Shown here: in pieces, positions 18,467 to 25,889 of the stretch
How the letters are laid out: every line of letters begins with the position of its first letter
How positions within the stretch are numbered: position 1 is the stretch's first letter
Origin: Candidatus Kuenenia stuttgartensis
Lineage (GTDB): Bacteria; Gemmatimonadota; Gemmatimonadetes; Gemmatimonadales; Gemmatimonadaceae
Length of the DNA stretch: 64,000 nt
NCBI GenBank assembly: GCA_943330235.2
Contig: CALQGY020000001.1
Coordinates: 25,303-89,302 of the forward strand
Reading direction: 5' to 3'
Notes under the pieces: model-generated
Told to the model about the DNA's origin: nothing
Databases searched by the model: none
Seen by the model: only the letters and a program-made list of their open reading frames with translations
Program-made: the position numbers and the translations under genes

Positions 18467-19189
18467 TTACTTCTTCGTGCTGTCCGCCGCCTTGGGCGCC
18501 TTGGGCAGCGCCGCGTTGAGCGAATCGACGACGTGCTTGATCTCGTCGGCGGTGATGGAGCCCGGAAAGACCTGATTGCCAATGATGATCGTCGGCGTGC
18601 CATTCACACCGCGGTCGGCGCCGGCTTTCTGATTCGCCTGAATGCGCGGCATGTTCTTCTGTGAGCTGACGCACTCGCCGTAGACCTTCATATCGAGGCC
18701 CAGTTGCTGGGCATAGCCATCAAAGAACTTGCGCGGGTTGCTGGTGGCCTGCGTGTTCCAGTCGAACTGCCCGGCAAAGATGGCGTCGTGCATCTCCCAG
18801 AACTTGCCCTGATCGGCCGCGCAGGACGCCGCCAGCGAGGCCGCCAGCGTGTTCTGATGCATGGGCAGCGGGAAATCGAAGTAGCGGAAGTTCGCGAGCC
18901 CCGCATCGATGATGCGCGTGCGCAGATCGGGTTCGGCCAGCGTCGCGAAGCGTCCGCACTGCGGGCACTCGAAGTCGCCGAACTCCATGATCGTGACGGC
19001 CGCGTTCGGATCGCCGCGCAGGTAGCCTTCCGCCTTGGGCAGAGTGGCCGTCGAGGCCGCATCCAGCGTCAGCGGTTTCTGCTTGCTGGCTTGCATCGCG
19101 TACCAGATGCTAGAACCGCCAGCGATCGCGAGCAGGAGCAGCATGCCGTAGAACGGCGTGCGGGATTTTGTTGGGGTAGCCTTTACCAC
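18467..19189 (-). CDS. Membrane-anchored DsbA-family thiol oxidoreductase
   Basis: A 240-residue protein with a single N-terminal membrane anchor (about residues 16-32) and a periplasmic thioredoxin-fold domain. The active site is FECPQCGRF (Cys75-Cys78), followed by the inserted helical region of DsbA proteins and the cis-proline loop GVNGTPTIIIG. It probably makes or isomerises disulfide bonds in exported proteins, like the DsbA/BdbD group with thioredoxin_4 domain. The GTG at 19189 was chosen because GAGGAG stands 5 bases upstream; the frame extends 14 codons further without a ribosome site. One additional cysteine (in YGECVSS) lies in the helical insert. Confidence 0.88.
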   Translation of the reverse strand: MVKATPTKSRTPFYGMLLLLAIAGGSSIWYAMQASKQKPLTLDAASTATLPKAEGYLRGDPNAAVTIMEFGDFECPQCGRFATLAEPDLRTRIIDAGLANFRYFDFPLPMHQNTLAASLAASCAADQGKFWEMHDAIFAGQFDWNTQATSNPRKFFDGYAQQLGLDMKVYGECVSSQKNMPRIQANQKAGADRGVNGTPTIIIGNQVFPGSITADEIKHVVDSLNAALPKAPKAADSTKK

Positions 19190-19659
19190 GCGCTCTCCTC
19201 GTCGTCCGGCGACCCGCCGGTCGGTGTCCATGATTCGTCGTCACGCGGCCCGAATGTCCGCGTACGTGTCCGGTGTCGGACCGTCGTCAACCCGTGCTCG
19301 CCGGCTCGCACCCGTCACCACGGAACAAGCTACGAACCGGCGTGCGTGCTGGCTACGTCCGGATGCAGCTCCTGTCGCCGCCGCCCCCCAATACGCCCCG
19401 GTCCGGCGGTGCCCGCCGTGCCGCGCCACGCGGCCCTGCTGTGGTTCGGGGCCCCTTCTCTGTTCAACGCCGAGGGAGCCATGGGTGAGCAGCCAACGAA
19501 ACGCCTGACCACGGCGTAGAACCTCTGGGACCAGACTCGCTGCCGCCGTTCAGGGGCCGCTAGGGTGGCCCTAGGAAGCTCGATACCTGTACGGTTAGAT
19601 TGTTCATGCTGACCGGATGCTCCGGTCCGCTTCGTTTTTCGGCGCATTACCCAGAGGAA
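19190..19659. other. 470-base region without a recognised gene
   Basis: No convincing coding frame is seen on either strand. The second half (about 19440-19600) is rich in local pairing, including CTAGGG/CCCTAG around a 3-base loop (19560-19574) and a GGGGCC palindrome near 19449, so a structured RNA or long leader is possible, but it matches no RNA family that I can recognise. TAGATT at 19596-19601 is a plausible -10 element for the following small gene. An in-frame ATG at 19606 could be a longer start for that gene. Confidence 0.4.
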
Positions 19660-19929
19660 ATGGCTAAGCCCAAGCTTCGTCCGCGTCGCGACGTCATGGT
19701 GAATTCTCCATACCAGGAAGCCCGTGACGAGCTCTTCCAGCAGATCATGCAGTGCGGCGTCATCGGGTGTCATCCCGAAGACCAGAAGGAGTGGTTCGAT
19801 GCGACCCTGCAGTATCTCGCGGGCCGCTATCCCGAGCTCAAGCCGACGGAAGTCGGCGAGTTGAGAACGTTAGGCGAGCGCTTCGCTCAGCCTCCCAAGT
19901 CTCAGACGCAGGAAGCCGCCGCAGTCTGA
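19660..19929 (+). CDS. Small conserved-looking hypothetical protein
   Basis: An 89-residue soluble protein of unknown function. The basic start (MAKPKLRPRRD) is followed by a helical body with two cysteines in QQIMQCGVIGCHPEDQ (about residues 28-40) and a charged helix containing RYPELKPTEVGEL. The tail is Gln/Ala-rich. The cysteine and histidine spacing (C-x4-C-H) could bind metal but is not a known motif. The ATG at 19660 has a good ribosome site (AGAGGA). It is a single-gene unit ended by a perfect hairpin at 19973. Confidence 0.65.
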   Translation: MAKPKLRPRRDVMVNSPYQEARDELFQQIMQCGVIGCHPEDQKEWFDATLQYLAGRYPELKPTEVGELRTLGERFAQPPKSQTQEAAAV

Positions 19930-19972
19930 TTGCGCAGCCCCGCGGTCTGGACAACGTCTCACGCAGTACGCG

Positions 19973-19998
19973 AACGCCTCCTGTCTCCAGGAGGCGTT
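19973..19998. terminator. Terminator hairpin between convergent genes
   Basis: A perfect 11-base-pair stem (19973-19983 with 19988-19998) with loop TCTC, followed by TGTCGTTGG. It lies downstream of the small hypothetical gene (+) and beyond the end of the phosphatidyltransferase gene (-). Confidence 0.8.
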
Positions 19999-20037
19999 TG
20001 TCGTTGGTAGCGCCAGCGACCGATCTCCGGACCGACC

Positions 20038-20085
20038 GAGCGACCGACTGAGCGACCGTCTCAGCGACCGACTGAGGGACCAACC
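20038..20085. repeat. 12-bp tandem array, four units (end of phosphatidyltransferase gene)
   Basis: Units of 12 bases (consensus GAGCGACCGACT) begin at 20038, 20050, 20062 and 20074; the first three differ at one or two positions and the fourth is degenerate. The stop codon of the minus-strand phosphatidyltransferase gene (20061-20063) lies inside the array, so the array sets the last residues of that protein. Confidence 0.75.
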
Positions 20086-20621
20086 GGTGTACTGGCCGTG
20101 CGCACGCGTTCGCGCCACAGCATCAGCGTGTAGTCGACGGTGGCGCCGACGCCGAGGAGCGCCACGACTACGACCAACCACGTCACGAGCGAGGGCAGCA
20201 GCAGCACCGCGAGAAACGTGAGCAGTTGGGCCACGGTCACGGCCTTGCCGATCAGGCGCGCCTTGAACGGAATGGGCCGCAACCAACTCACGGTGCGCGC
20301 CACGAAAAACCCGATCACCGACATCACATCGCGGAACATGATGGCCGTCGCCTGCCACGCGCTGAACTGGCCGCCCAGCACAAAGCTGATCACGACCCCC
20401 AGCACAAACAGCCGATCCGCGACCGGATCGAGCAACGCGCCAAACCGCGACACCACTTTCGTGCGGCGCGCGAGCCAGCCGTCGAGAAAATCCGTGAGGG
20501 ACGCAATGCCGATGAGCGCCAACCGCGTCGGCACCGCGTCGGACGCCACAAAGCCCACCGCCAGCGCTACGCGCGAGCTGGAGACAAGATTGGGCAGCGT
20601 GAAGAGTGTCGGCCTCGCCAT
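20061..20621 (-). CDS. pgsA: CDP-alcohol phosphatidyltransferase (PgsA-like)
   Basis: A 186-residue membrane enzyme of the CDP-alcohol phosphatidyltransferase family. The full catalytic signature D-x2-D-G-x2-A-R-x8-G-x3-D-x3-D is present as Asp44, Asp47-Gly48, Ala51-Arg52, Gly61, Asp65 and Asp69 (TDFLDGWLARR then FGALLDPVAD). Five or six hydrophobic helices surround it. The TLPNLVSSSR start is that of phosphatidylglycerophosphate synthases, which join CDP-diacylglycerol and glycerol-3-phosphate, although other alcohols cannot be excluded. The frame is open to 20726, but ATG at 20621 matches the family N-terminus. The 3' end runs into a 12-bp tandem array. Confidence 0.82.
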   Translation of the reverse strand: MARPTLFTLPNLVSSSRVALAVGFVASDAVPTRLALIGIASLTDFLDGWLARRTKVVSRFGALLDPVADRLFVLGVVISFVLGGQFSAWQATAIMFRDVMSVIGFFVARTVSWLRPIPFKARLIGKAVTVAQLLTFLAVLLLPSLVTWLVVVVALLGVGATVDYTLMLWRERVRTASTPVGPSVGR

Positions 20622-20803
20622 GATGGATATTACGCGAAGACCGGTCGACGGGGCCAGCGACGGACCCGACGATATCTCGCCACACGACACATCCGGTAAC
20701 ACCACCGGTAACACATCCGGTGTCACCGCCGAGAATTCGTCAGCGTGCGGGCCGCGCTAACCCGCGGTCTCGCCGCACACCTGCCGGATCCCTCGGATGG
20801 GGT

Positions 20804-20815
20804 TATCCTGCGTAC
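20804..20815 (+). promoter_or_regulatory. Leaderless-type -10 element before the SpeD-like gene
   Basis: TATCCT at 20804-20809 is separated by six bases (GCGTAC) from the ATG at 20816. No ribosome binding site is visible, so the transcript probably begins at or next to the start codon. Confidence 0.45.
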
Positions 20816-21181
20816 ATGAGGGCGCCGGAAGCGGTAACCGTAGTTCACTTAATGGCCGAGCTCACCGGAATTCCGTCGGCGCAGCTGCACGACCGTGCGC
20901 TGCTCGGCGGGCTGCTCATCGCGGCAGCGGGCGCGGCGGGCATTCATGCCGCCCATCCGCCGCTCATTCGCAGCCATGATGCGCGCGGCGTCGATGCGTT
21001 GTTGCTCCTCGACGGCGGACACGCTGCCGTGCATGCCCATGCGCCGCAGAGCACTCTGCTGCTCGATTTCCTCGCGCCGGAGCCCATCGAACTCGCTCGC
21101 GCACTGGACGTCTTCACGCGACGCCTCATGCCACGCGCCGTCTCGGCGGAGCGCATCGTGCGCGTCGGGCGGACCGCGTGA
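20816..21181 (+). CDS. S-adenosylmethionine decarboxylase-like protein lacking the catalytic serine
   Basis: A 121-residue protein with the size and outline of bacterial AdoMet decarboxylase proenzymes (SpeH/SpeD class 1b). It aligns at the start (HLMAELTGIP, His11), through the AAGAAG helix, to the processing region. There the usual E-S-H ... I-H-T-W-P-E reads G67-G68-H69 ... V-H-A-H-A-P-Q, and the following D-x-F-T-C-G reads DFLAP. The serine that becomes the pyruvoyl group and the catalytic cysteine are therefore missing, while His69 and a later His remain. It cannot self-process or decarboxylate in the known way. It may be a regulatory subunit (as in trypanosomes) or have a new role. Family assignment is by eye. 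Confidence 0.65.
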   Translation: MRAPEAVTVVHLMAELTGIPSAQLHDRALLGGLLIAAAGAAGIHAAHPPLIRSHDARGVDALLLLDGGHAAVHAHAPQSTLLLDFLAPEPIELARALDVFTRRLMPRAVSAERIVRVGRTA

Positions 21182-21207
21182 TCCGTGCAGGCGCTCTGCG
21201 TAACCGA

Positions 21208-21291
21208 CGTGTCATTCATCGTGTCATCGCGCGTGTCATTCATCGTGTCATCGCGCGTGTGATTCATCGTGTCATTGCGCGTGTCATTCAT
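21208..21291. repeat. 12-bp tandem array, seven units (intergenic)
   Basis: Seven 12-base units of the pattern CGTGTCATTCAT / CGTGTCATCGCG alternate from 21208, giving a 24-bp higher-order repeat for the first four and minor variants after. A degenerate tail (CGCGACCCGCAT) runs on to about 21315. The array fills most of the gap between the SpeD-like gene and the large membrane protein gene and includes the region where the latter's promoter or ribosome site should be. Confidence 0.85.
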
Positions 21292-21326
21292 CGCGACCCG
21301 CATCGCGACCCGCGCGTGAGTCCCCG

Positions 21327-23057
21327 GTGAATCTGCCGTTCGATCCGCTGGCTGTCGCCCAACTGGCCCCGCTGACCCTGATGGTGGCGGTCGCGGTGCT
21401 GTCGTGGGACATCCTGCTCGCCGGCTGGATGGCGGCCCAACGACAGGCACCGCGTGTCTTCACGCAGTTGACCAGCCTCTGCGGACTCCTGGTCGCGCCG
21501 GCAGTCGTCGTCGCCATTGCCTCTGGTACGGAATCGGGCGCCCGCACCGTGTCGGGGATCGCGTGGCTGCTGCCTGCCGTCTGCTTCGCCTTCGTGCTGC
21601 AGGTGTTCTACGCGATGAGTGTGCGGTTGGTCTCGCCGGTCGTCGCGGCCCCCATTCTGGTGTACAACATCGTGCTGGCCGCCGTCGCGACCGGCGATTT
21701 CCTCGTGACGTGGCACGGTTCGGCACCGCTGGTGCTGCAGGCCGCCGTCGCGGCGCGCGATACACTCGTGGGCATGACCGTTGGACGCGCGTCGCTCGTC
21801 TCGCCGTTTGCGATCCTCGTCCCCATTATCGCGCCCGCATATCCCGCTCGGTGGCGACTGACCGCACTGACCCGCGCCGTCTTGGTGCTCGCGGCCGCCA
21901 CCGTGACCACGCTCCTCGTCATCGAATGGCCCCGCGGCGTGGCAGCGGTGCGCAGTTACGAGCGCGCCGCGAGAGTGCCCATGCAGGCACGGCCGCGCGG
22001 CGATTTCGCGATGGGCATGCGATTCCTCCCGGTACTGGGTGGCCCCCCGCCGGCGCGCGCGGTGAAAGCCGACCGCACGCTCGTCGAGCAGTATGCGCCG
22101 GATGTCCTGCTGGTCGTGCTCGACGAGGACGGCACGCGTGGTCCGGCCCTCGATTCGCTCGCTCGCGTCCTCGAACCGATGCGCGCCGACAGCACACGCA
22201 GTGGTTCTCTCAGTGGCACTCGCAATGACACTCGCATCGCCGTGGCGCTCCATCACGGCCGACAGCCGGCGCCCGCCGATGATCCGGCGCGTCTGGCCTC
22301 CCTCGAACGCGTGTTACGGCGCCTCCGCCCCGATGTGCTCTTTCCCGCCATCGACGACCCGATCCCCGCGGTGCTCCCCTCGCGCGCGCCCAGCGTGAGT
22401 TGGTGGCGCCTGTTGATTCGGACCAGCAGCACCCTCCGCGACCGGGTGCGCCCCGCCACGCGCATCGGCATCGCGCTCTCTCATCTCGACACCCGCGATA
22501 GCGCGATCTATGCGATGGCGATGGAGAACGCGCAGGTCTCGGTGGTCGGGGCGGCGATCTATCCGTCGTTTTCCGGACTGCCCGGCATTGACGCACGCCT
22601 GCGTGCCCTCGATCGGTGGCATGCACAGATCACGACGAAGTTCGCAACGCAACGCGCAACGCAACTCGCATCGCAACTCGCATCGCAACTCGCAACGCAA
22701 CGCGCGGCGCAGGACCGCGTGCCGCTGACCACCACCACCTGGCTGGTGAACGTAGGCGGACTCCCCCACGCGCACGGGGACGCGTCACAGCTCGCGGCCA
22801 TGCGGCAGTCGCTCGCCTGGGGCTCGCGGCGCGCGTGGGTGTCCGCCGTCATTCTGGGCGAACCCGCCGACTACGACGGCCCCTTCGGCATTCGCTCCGC
22901 GAACGGGCGCATCCGCATGGCCTGGGCGCCGCTCGCCGCCGCCGCCCGCGCCATGCGCGACGTACAAAGCGACGTCCCGAATAGCGTGTCGAATAGCGTG
23001 CCGAATGGCGTCCCGAATACCGTCCCAGACAGCGTCACGAACAACGAGCCGCGCTGA
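21327..23057 (+). CDS. Large membrane protein with C-terminal TIM-barrel-like domain
   Basis: A 576-residue protein not assigned to a named family. Residues 1 to about 205 form seven hydrophobic segments. The C-terminal half is soluble and reads like a glycosidase-type barrel: DVLLVVLDEDG (about 255), RIAVALHHGRQ, then VSVVGAAIYPSFSGLPGIDARLRAL and TTTWLVNVGGLPHAHGDASQ, which resemble the late strands of family-GH barrels with a conserved G-P-H-x-H-G near the active site. A link to cell-surface sugar chemistry is only an inference. The start is GTG at 21327, directly after a repeat array. Three separate 12-bp arrays lie inside the gene, encoding low-complexity segments, the last at the very C-terminus. 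Confidence 0.6.
   Translation: MNLPFDPLAVAQLAPLTLMVAVAVLSWDILLAGWMAAQRQAPRVFTQLTSLCGLLVAPAVVVAIASGTESGARTVSGIAWLLPAVCFAFVLQVFYAMSVRLVSPVVAAPILVYNIVLAAVATGDFLVTWHGSAPLVLQAAVAARDTLVGMTVGRASLVSPFAILVPIIAPAYPARWRLTALTRAVLVLAAATVTTLLVIEWPRGVAAVRSYERAARVPMQARPRGDFAMGMRFLPVLGGPPPARAVKADRTLVEQYAPDVLLVVLDEDGTRGPALDSLARVLEPMRADSTRSGSLSGTRNDTRIAVALHHGRQPAPADDPARLASLERVLRRLRPDVLFPAIDDPIPAVLPSRAPSVSWWRLLIRTSSTLRDRVRPATRIGIALSHLDTRDSAIYAMAMENAQVSVVGAAIYPSFSGLPGIDARLRALDRWHAQITTKFATQRATQLASQLASQLATQRAAQDRVPLTTTTWLVNVGGLPHAHGDASQLAAMRQSLAWGSRRAWVSAVILGEPADYDGPFGIRSANGRIRMAWAPLAAAARAMRDVQSDVPNSVSNSVPNGVPNTVPDSVTNNEPR
22191..22238. repeat. 12-bp array, four divergent units (in coding sequence)
   Basis: Four 12-base units starting at 22191, 22203, 22215 and 22227 share the outline GGCACTCGCAAT and keep the reading frame, encoding the low-complexity run S-T-R-S-G-S-L-S-G-T-R-N-D-T-R within the large membrane protein. 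Confidence 0.55.
22644..22703. repeat. 12-bp tandem array, five units (in coding sequence)
   Basis: Five 12-base units (GCAACGCAACGC, GCAACGCAACTC, GCATCGCAACTC twice, GCAACGCAACGC) run from 22644. In frame they encode a Q-rich tetrapeptide repeat (A-T-Q-R / A-S-Q-L) inserted in the C-terminal domain of the large membrane protein. Confidence 0.85.
22968..23039. repeat. 12-bp tandem array, six units (end of coding sequence)
   Basis: Six 12-base units from 22968 (typical unit AATAGCGTGCCG) encode a degenerate N-S-V-P tetrapeptide repeat that forms the C-terminal tail of the large membrane protein. Confidence 0.8.
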
Positions 23058-23067
23058 GACGACGGCG

Positions 23068-25788
23068 TCAGAGCGTCGGGCCGCGTACCACCCCTTCGAT
23101 CACCCGCGACGGATCGAAGTAGCGCTCCGCCAGCGCCCGCACATCCGCCGCGGTCACCGCGGCGATCTGTCGGTCGAACGCGGCCCGCTCTTCAAGACCC
23201 GCGCCAAACAACCAGGCGTCCACCGCGTCGCCAAGCACGGCGCTGCCAGACTGCTGACTGATGGCGTGGGTCCCGATGAGGTACTGCTGCGCCCGTTCCA
23301 ACTCCTCGCGCGTGACATCCTGCTCGCGGAATTTCGCAAACTCGCGCAGCAACCCGTCCCGGGCCTCGTCTTCGCGCGACGGTGACGTGGCGATGTACGC
23401 GGCAAAGGCGCCGCCGGCACGTCGTTCCACGGGGAACGCCGACACGGTGTAGGCCAAGGACTGCTTGTCGCGCAGCTGCTCAAAGAATCGTCCACCCAGC
23501 CCGCTCGCGATGGCCGACAACACACTGGCCGCGAAACGCGCCGGATCGTGGCGCGACGGCCCCGGAAAGAGCAACGCCAACGCCGTCTGCTGCTTGTCGC
23601 GCGCATCCGCGACGCGCGTGCCAACGGTGGGCCAGACGGCATCCGGCGGCACGGGGTCGGCGCGATACTGCAGACGTGGGAATTCGCGCGCGAGCCGAGC
23701 CATCGTCTCGGCGGGATCCACGTCGCCCACCACGGCAATGACGGTGGCGCCTTCCAGCACGTGCGCCGCATGGAACGCACGCACGGCCGCTACATCCAGC
23801 GCGGCAATCGACTCCGGCGTGCCAATAACCGTGCGCGCGTACGGGTGTGACCCGTAGGCGGCCAACGTCGCCAACCGCATTGGCCACCGGTACATGTCAT
23901 CGCGCAGTCGCGTGACGTCCGCCAAGGCCAGCGAGCGCTCCGTCGCGACGCCCTCGTCTGGGAACGTCGGGTGCTGCGTGACGTCTGCCAGCAGCGCGAT
24001 GGCGGTGGCCAGGTGTCGGACCGGGACGGACAACGACCACCCAAGGCTCTCCAACCCCGCCGACACGCCGATGCTCCCCCCCAACTCTTCCGCGGCCTCG
24101 GCGATCTGCGCGCCCGTGCGCGTCGTCGTGCCCTTGAGCATTGCGTGAGCCGTGAGGCGAGCCAGTCCTTCGCTCGCGACCGGTTCGATGCCGCTGCCAC
24201 CGCGCTGTGCGACCGCCACCGTCGCCAACGGCGCCCCCGGGCGCGGCAGGATCAAGACGGTTACACCGGTGGACAGTTCCGCCACGTGTACCCCGTCGAT
24301 CACGCGGGCATCGGTGTAGGGGGCAGACACCGCGGTCGCCAACCCCTCGCCAGCGGTCGGCGAATCGTCGCGCGTGACCTCGCTCGTTGCGCCCTCGGTC
24401 GAGCCCTCGGTCGAGCCCTCGGTCGAGCCCTCGTCGGTGGCGCTCCACGACGCGCGCCGAGCGCCCGCGTCGTGATCCAGCCACTCGCGCATGCGGTCCA
24501 CGTCGTCGGTGAGCGGCTCGGCGTCATGCGGCCGATAGCTCACCACCGAGGCCTGCGCGGGATCGAGGTGCGCCTGCAGCGCGTCGTGCACCTGCGCCGG
24601 GGACGTGGAGAGCAGCCGATCGTAGTAGGTCGCCGCACGCTCGAGGCCCCCGTCGGCCTCCCACATCGCGAGGTACGACGCCTGCCCATCCATCGATTCG
24701 AGTTGCCGCAACCAGCGCGCTTCGAGAATGCGCTGCGCGCGCACCACCTCATGCGCCCCGACGCCGGCATCGCGCGCCGCCTGCACTTCGCGCCACATCT
24801 GTTGCGCGGCGGGCCGTGCCTGCGCGCCGGGCGCCTCGCCGTGCACCACGAAGACCCCGACGTCGCCCGACGTGTAGTGCCATGCCGACACCGACGACGC
24901 CAACTGCCGGTCCCGCACCGCCCGATACAATCGAGACGCGCGCCCCGTGCCCAGCACCACGCCAGCCACGTCGAGCGTGGGCGTATCGACGTGCTGCATG
25001 TTGGGCGCGCGCCAACCGAAGGCGATCTGCTGCTGCGCGATATCCCCCGACCAGTCGCGCGCGCGGAATCCGGGCGACGCGACTTCGATGGGCCCCGCGA
25101 CCCGCGGCACCGGCGCGTCACTCAGCGTCCCGTAGCGCGCACGGACCGCCGCACGCACGGTCTCGGGATCGACGTCGCCGACAATGGACAGGATGGTGTT
25201 GGAGGGGCGATACCACGTCCGATAAAAATCGAGCAGGGCGCGCTGGGTCAGCGTGCGCAGGCCGACTTCCTCGCCGATTCGCCACCGCCGAATGCGGTGC
25301 CGATCGTGCAGCACCGCGTACAACGATTCGATCGCCACCGCGGACGGCGAGTCCTGCTTACGCTTGGCCTCCTGAATGATGACTTCGAGCTCGCGCGCGA
25401 GTTCATCGGCGTCAATCACCGAACGCGCGTAGGCGTCAAACTGGATGTCCAGTCCTCGCTCGAACGCTGCCGACGGGAGCACCGTGTAGTAGCTGGTGTG
25501 ATCGTAGATCGTATGCGCGTTGAGATACCCGCCGCTGGCTTTGGTCTCACGCGCGATCTCCCCCACCCCTCGGGTGGGCGTCCCCTTGAAGAACATGTGC
25601 TCCAACACGTGCGCGATCCCGACGATGTCATCGGACTCGTCGAAGTAGCCGGTCTTCACGTACGTGACGATGGAGACCACCGGTGCGGAGCGATCTCGTC
25701 GCACGAGCACGGTCAATCCGTTCGCCAGCACATCGCGCGTCGTTTCGCGGTGCAGCGCGAGCGCCGCCCCGGTGGTCATCGTCGTCAT
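23068..25788 (-). CDS. M16-family zinc metallopeptidase, two-domain fusion
   Basis: A 906-residue protein made of two M16 halves joined in one chain. The N-terminal half has the inverted zinc motif HVLEH (residues 60-64) with the expected downstream glutamate in ELEVIIQEAKRKQ. The C-terminal half has the fold but no zinc motif (VLILPRPGAPLATVAVAQRGG start) and carries the conserved R/Y-type ending segment of M16 inactive domains (SLAYTVSAF). The enzyme would close around short peptides and cut them. No signal peptide is evident at the start MTTMTTGAALALHRE. The linker between the halves contains a 12-bp DNA array encoding S-T-E-G repeats. It stands 11 bases from the convergent membrane protein gene with no hairpin between. 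Confidence 0.88.
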   Translation of the reverse strand: MTTMTTGAALALHRETTRDVLANGLTVLVRRDRSAPVVSIVTYVKTGYFDESDDIVGIAHVLEHMFFKGTPTRGVGEIARETKASGGYLNAHTIYDHTSYYTVLPSAAFERGLDIQFDAYARSVIDADELARELEVIIQEAKRKQDSPSAVAIESLYAVLHDRHRIRRWRIGEEVGLRTLTQRALLDFYRTWYRPSNTILSIVGDVDPETVRAAVRARYGTLSDAPVPRVAGPIEVASPGFRARDWSGDIAQQQIAFGWRAPNMQHVDTPTLDVAGVVLGTGRASRLYRAVRDRQLASSVSAWHYTSGDVGVFVVHGEAPGAQARPAAQQMWREVQAARDAGVGAHEVVRAQRILEARWLRQLESMDGQASYLAMWEADGGLERAATYYDRLLSTSPAQVHDALQAHLDPAQASVVSYRPHDAEPLTDDVDRMREWLDHDAGARRASWSATDEGSTEGSTEGSTEGATSEVTRDDSPTAGEGLATAVSAPYTDARVIDGVHVAELSTGVTVLILPRPGAPLATVAVAQRGGSGIEPVASEGLARLTAHAMLKGTTTRTGAQIAEAAEELGGSIGVSAGLESLGWSLSVPVRHLATAIALLADVTQHPTFPDEGVATERSLALADVTRLRDDMYRWPMRLATLAAYGSHPYARTVIGTPESIAALDVAAVRAFHAAHVLEGATVIAVVGDVDPAETMARLAREFPRLQYRADPVPPDAVWPTVGTRVADARDKQQTALALLFPGPSRHDPARFAASVLSAIASGLGGRFFEQLRDKQSLAYTVSAFPVERRAGGAFAAYIATSPSREDEARDGLLREFAKFREQDVTREELERAQQYLIGTHAISQQSGSAVLGDAVDAWLFGAGLEERAAFDRQIAAVTAADVRALAERYFDPSRVIEGVVRGPTL
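24389..24436. repeat. 12-bp tandem array, four units (M16 linker)
   Basis: The unit GAGCCCTCGGTC is repeated in near-perfect form from 24389 to 24436, encoding S-T-E-G tetrapeptides on the minus strand in the flexible linker between the two M16 halves. Confidence 0.85.
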
Positions 25789-25889
25789 AGTCTGTGCGCA
25801 GGGGTCGCGGCCACGCAGCGACCGGAGCGTCGTCCGGCCGCGTGGGTACCGCTCGATGATGGCTCGGTTACGGCTTGATGGCTGCTCGT

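Noticed and set aside
15382..18603. A 1073-codon open frame on the minus strand across acs and hemD
   Set aside because: Only the last 260 codons (hemD) have protein-like sequence; the rest is antisense to acs, whose + strand reading has all acetyl-CoA synthetase motifs. Long antisense frames are expected in GC-rich DNA.
19320..19440. Signal recognition particle RNA on the minus strand
   Set aside because: A short stretch resembles one stem of SRP RNA, but the conserved GGAAG/AGCAGC tetraloop region is absent.
19870..20685. 271-codon minus-strand frame overlapping the phosphatidyltransferase gene
   Set aside because: A different frame of the same strand; only the 20061-20621 frame carries the CDP-alcohol phosphatidyltransferase signature.
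21208..21291. Possible CRISPR array
   Set aside because: Units are 12 bp with no unique spacers; this is a tandem repeat.
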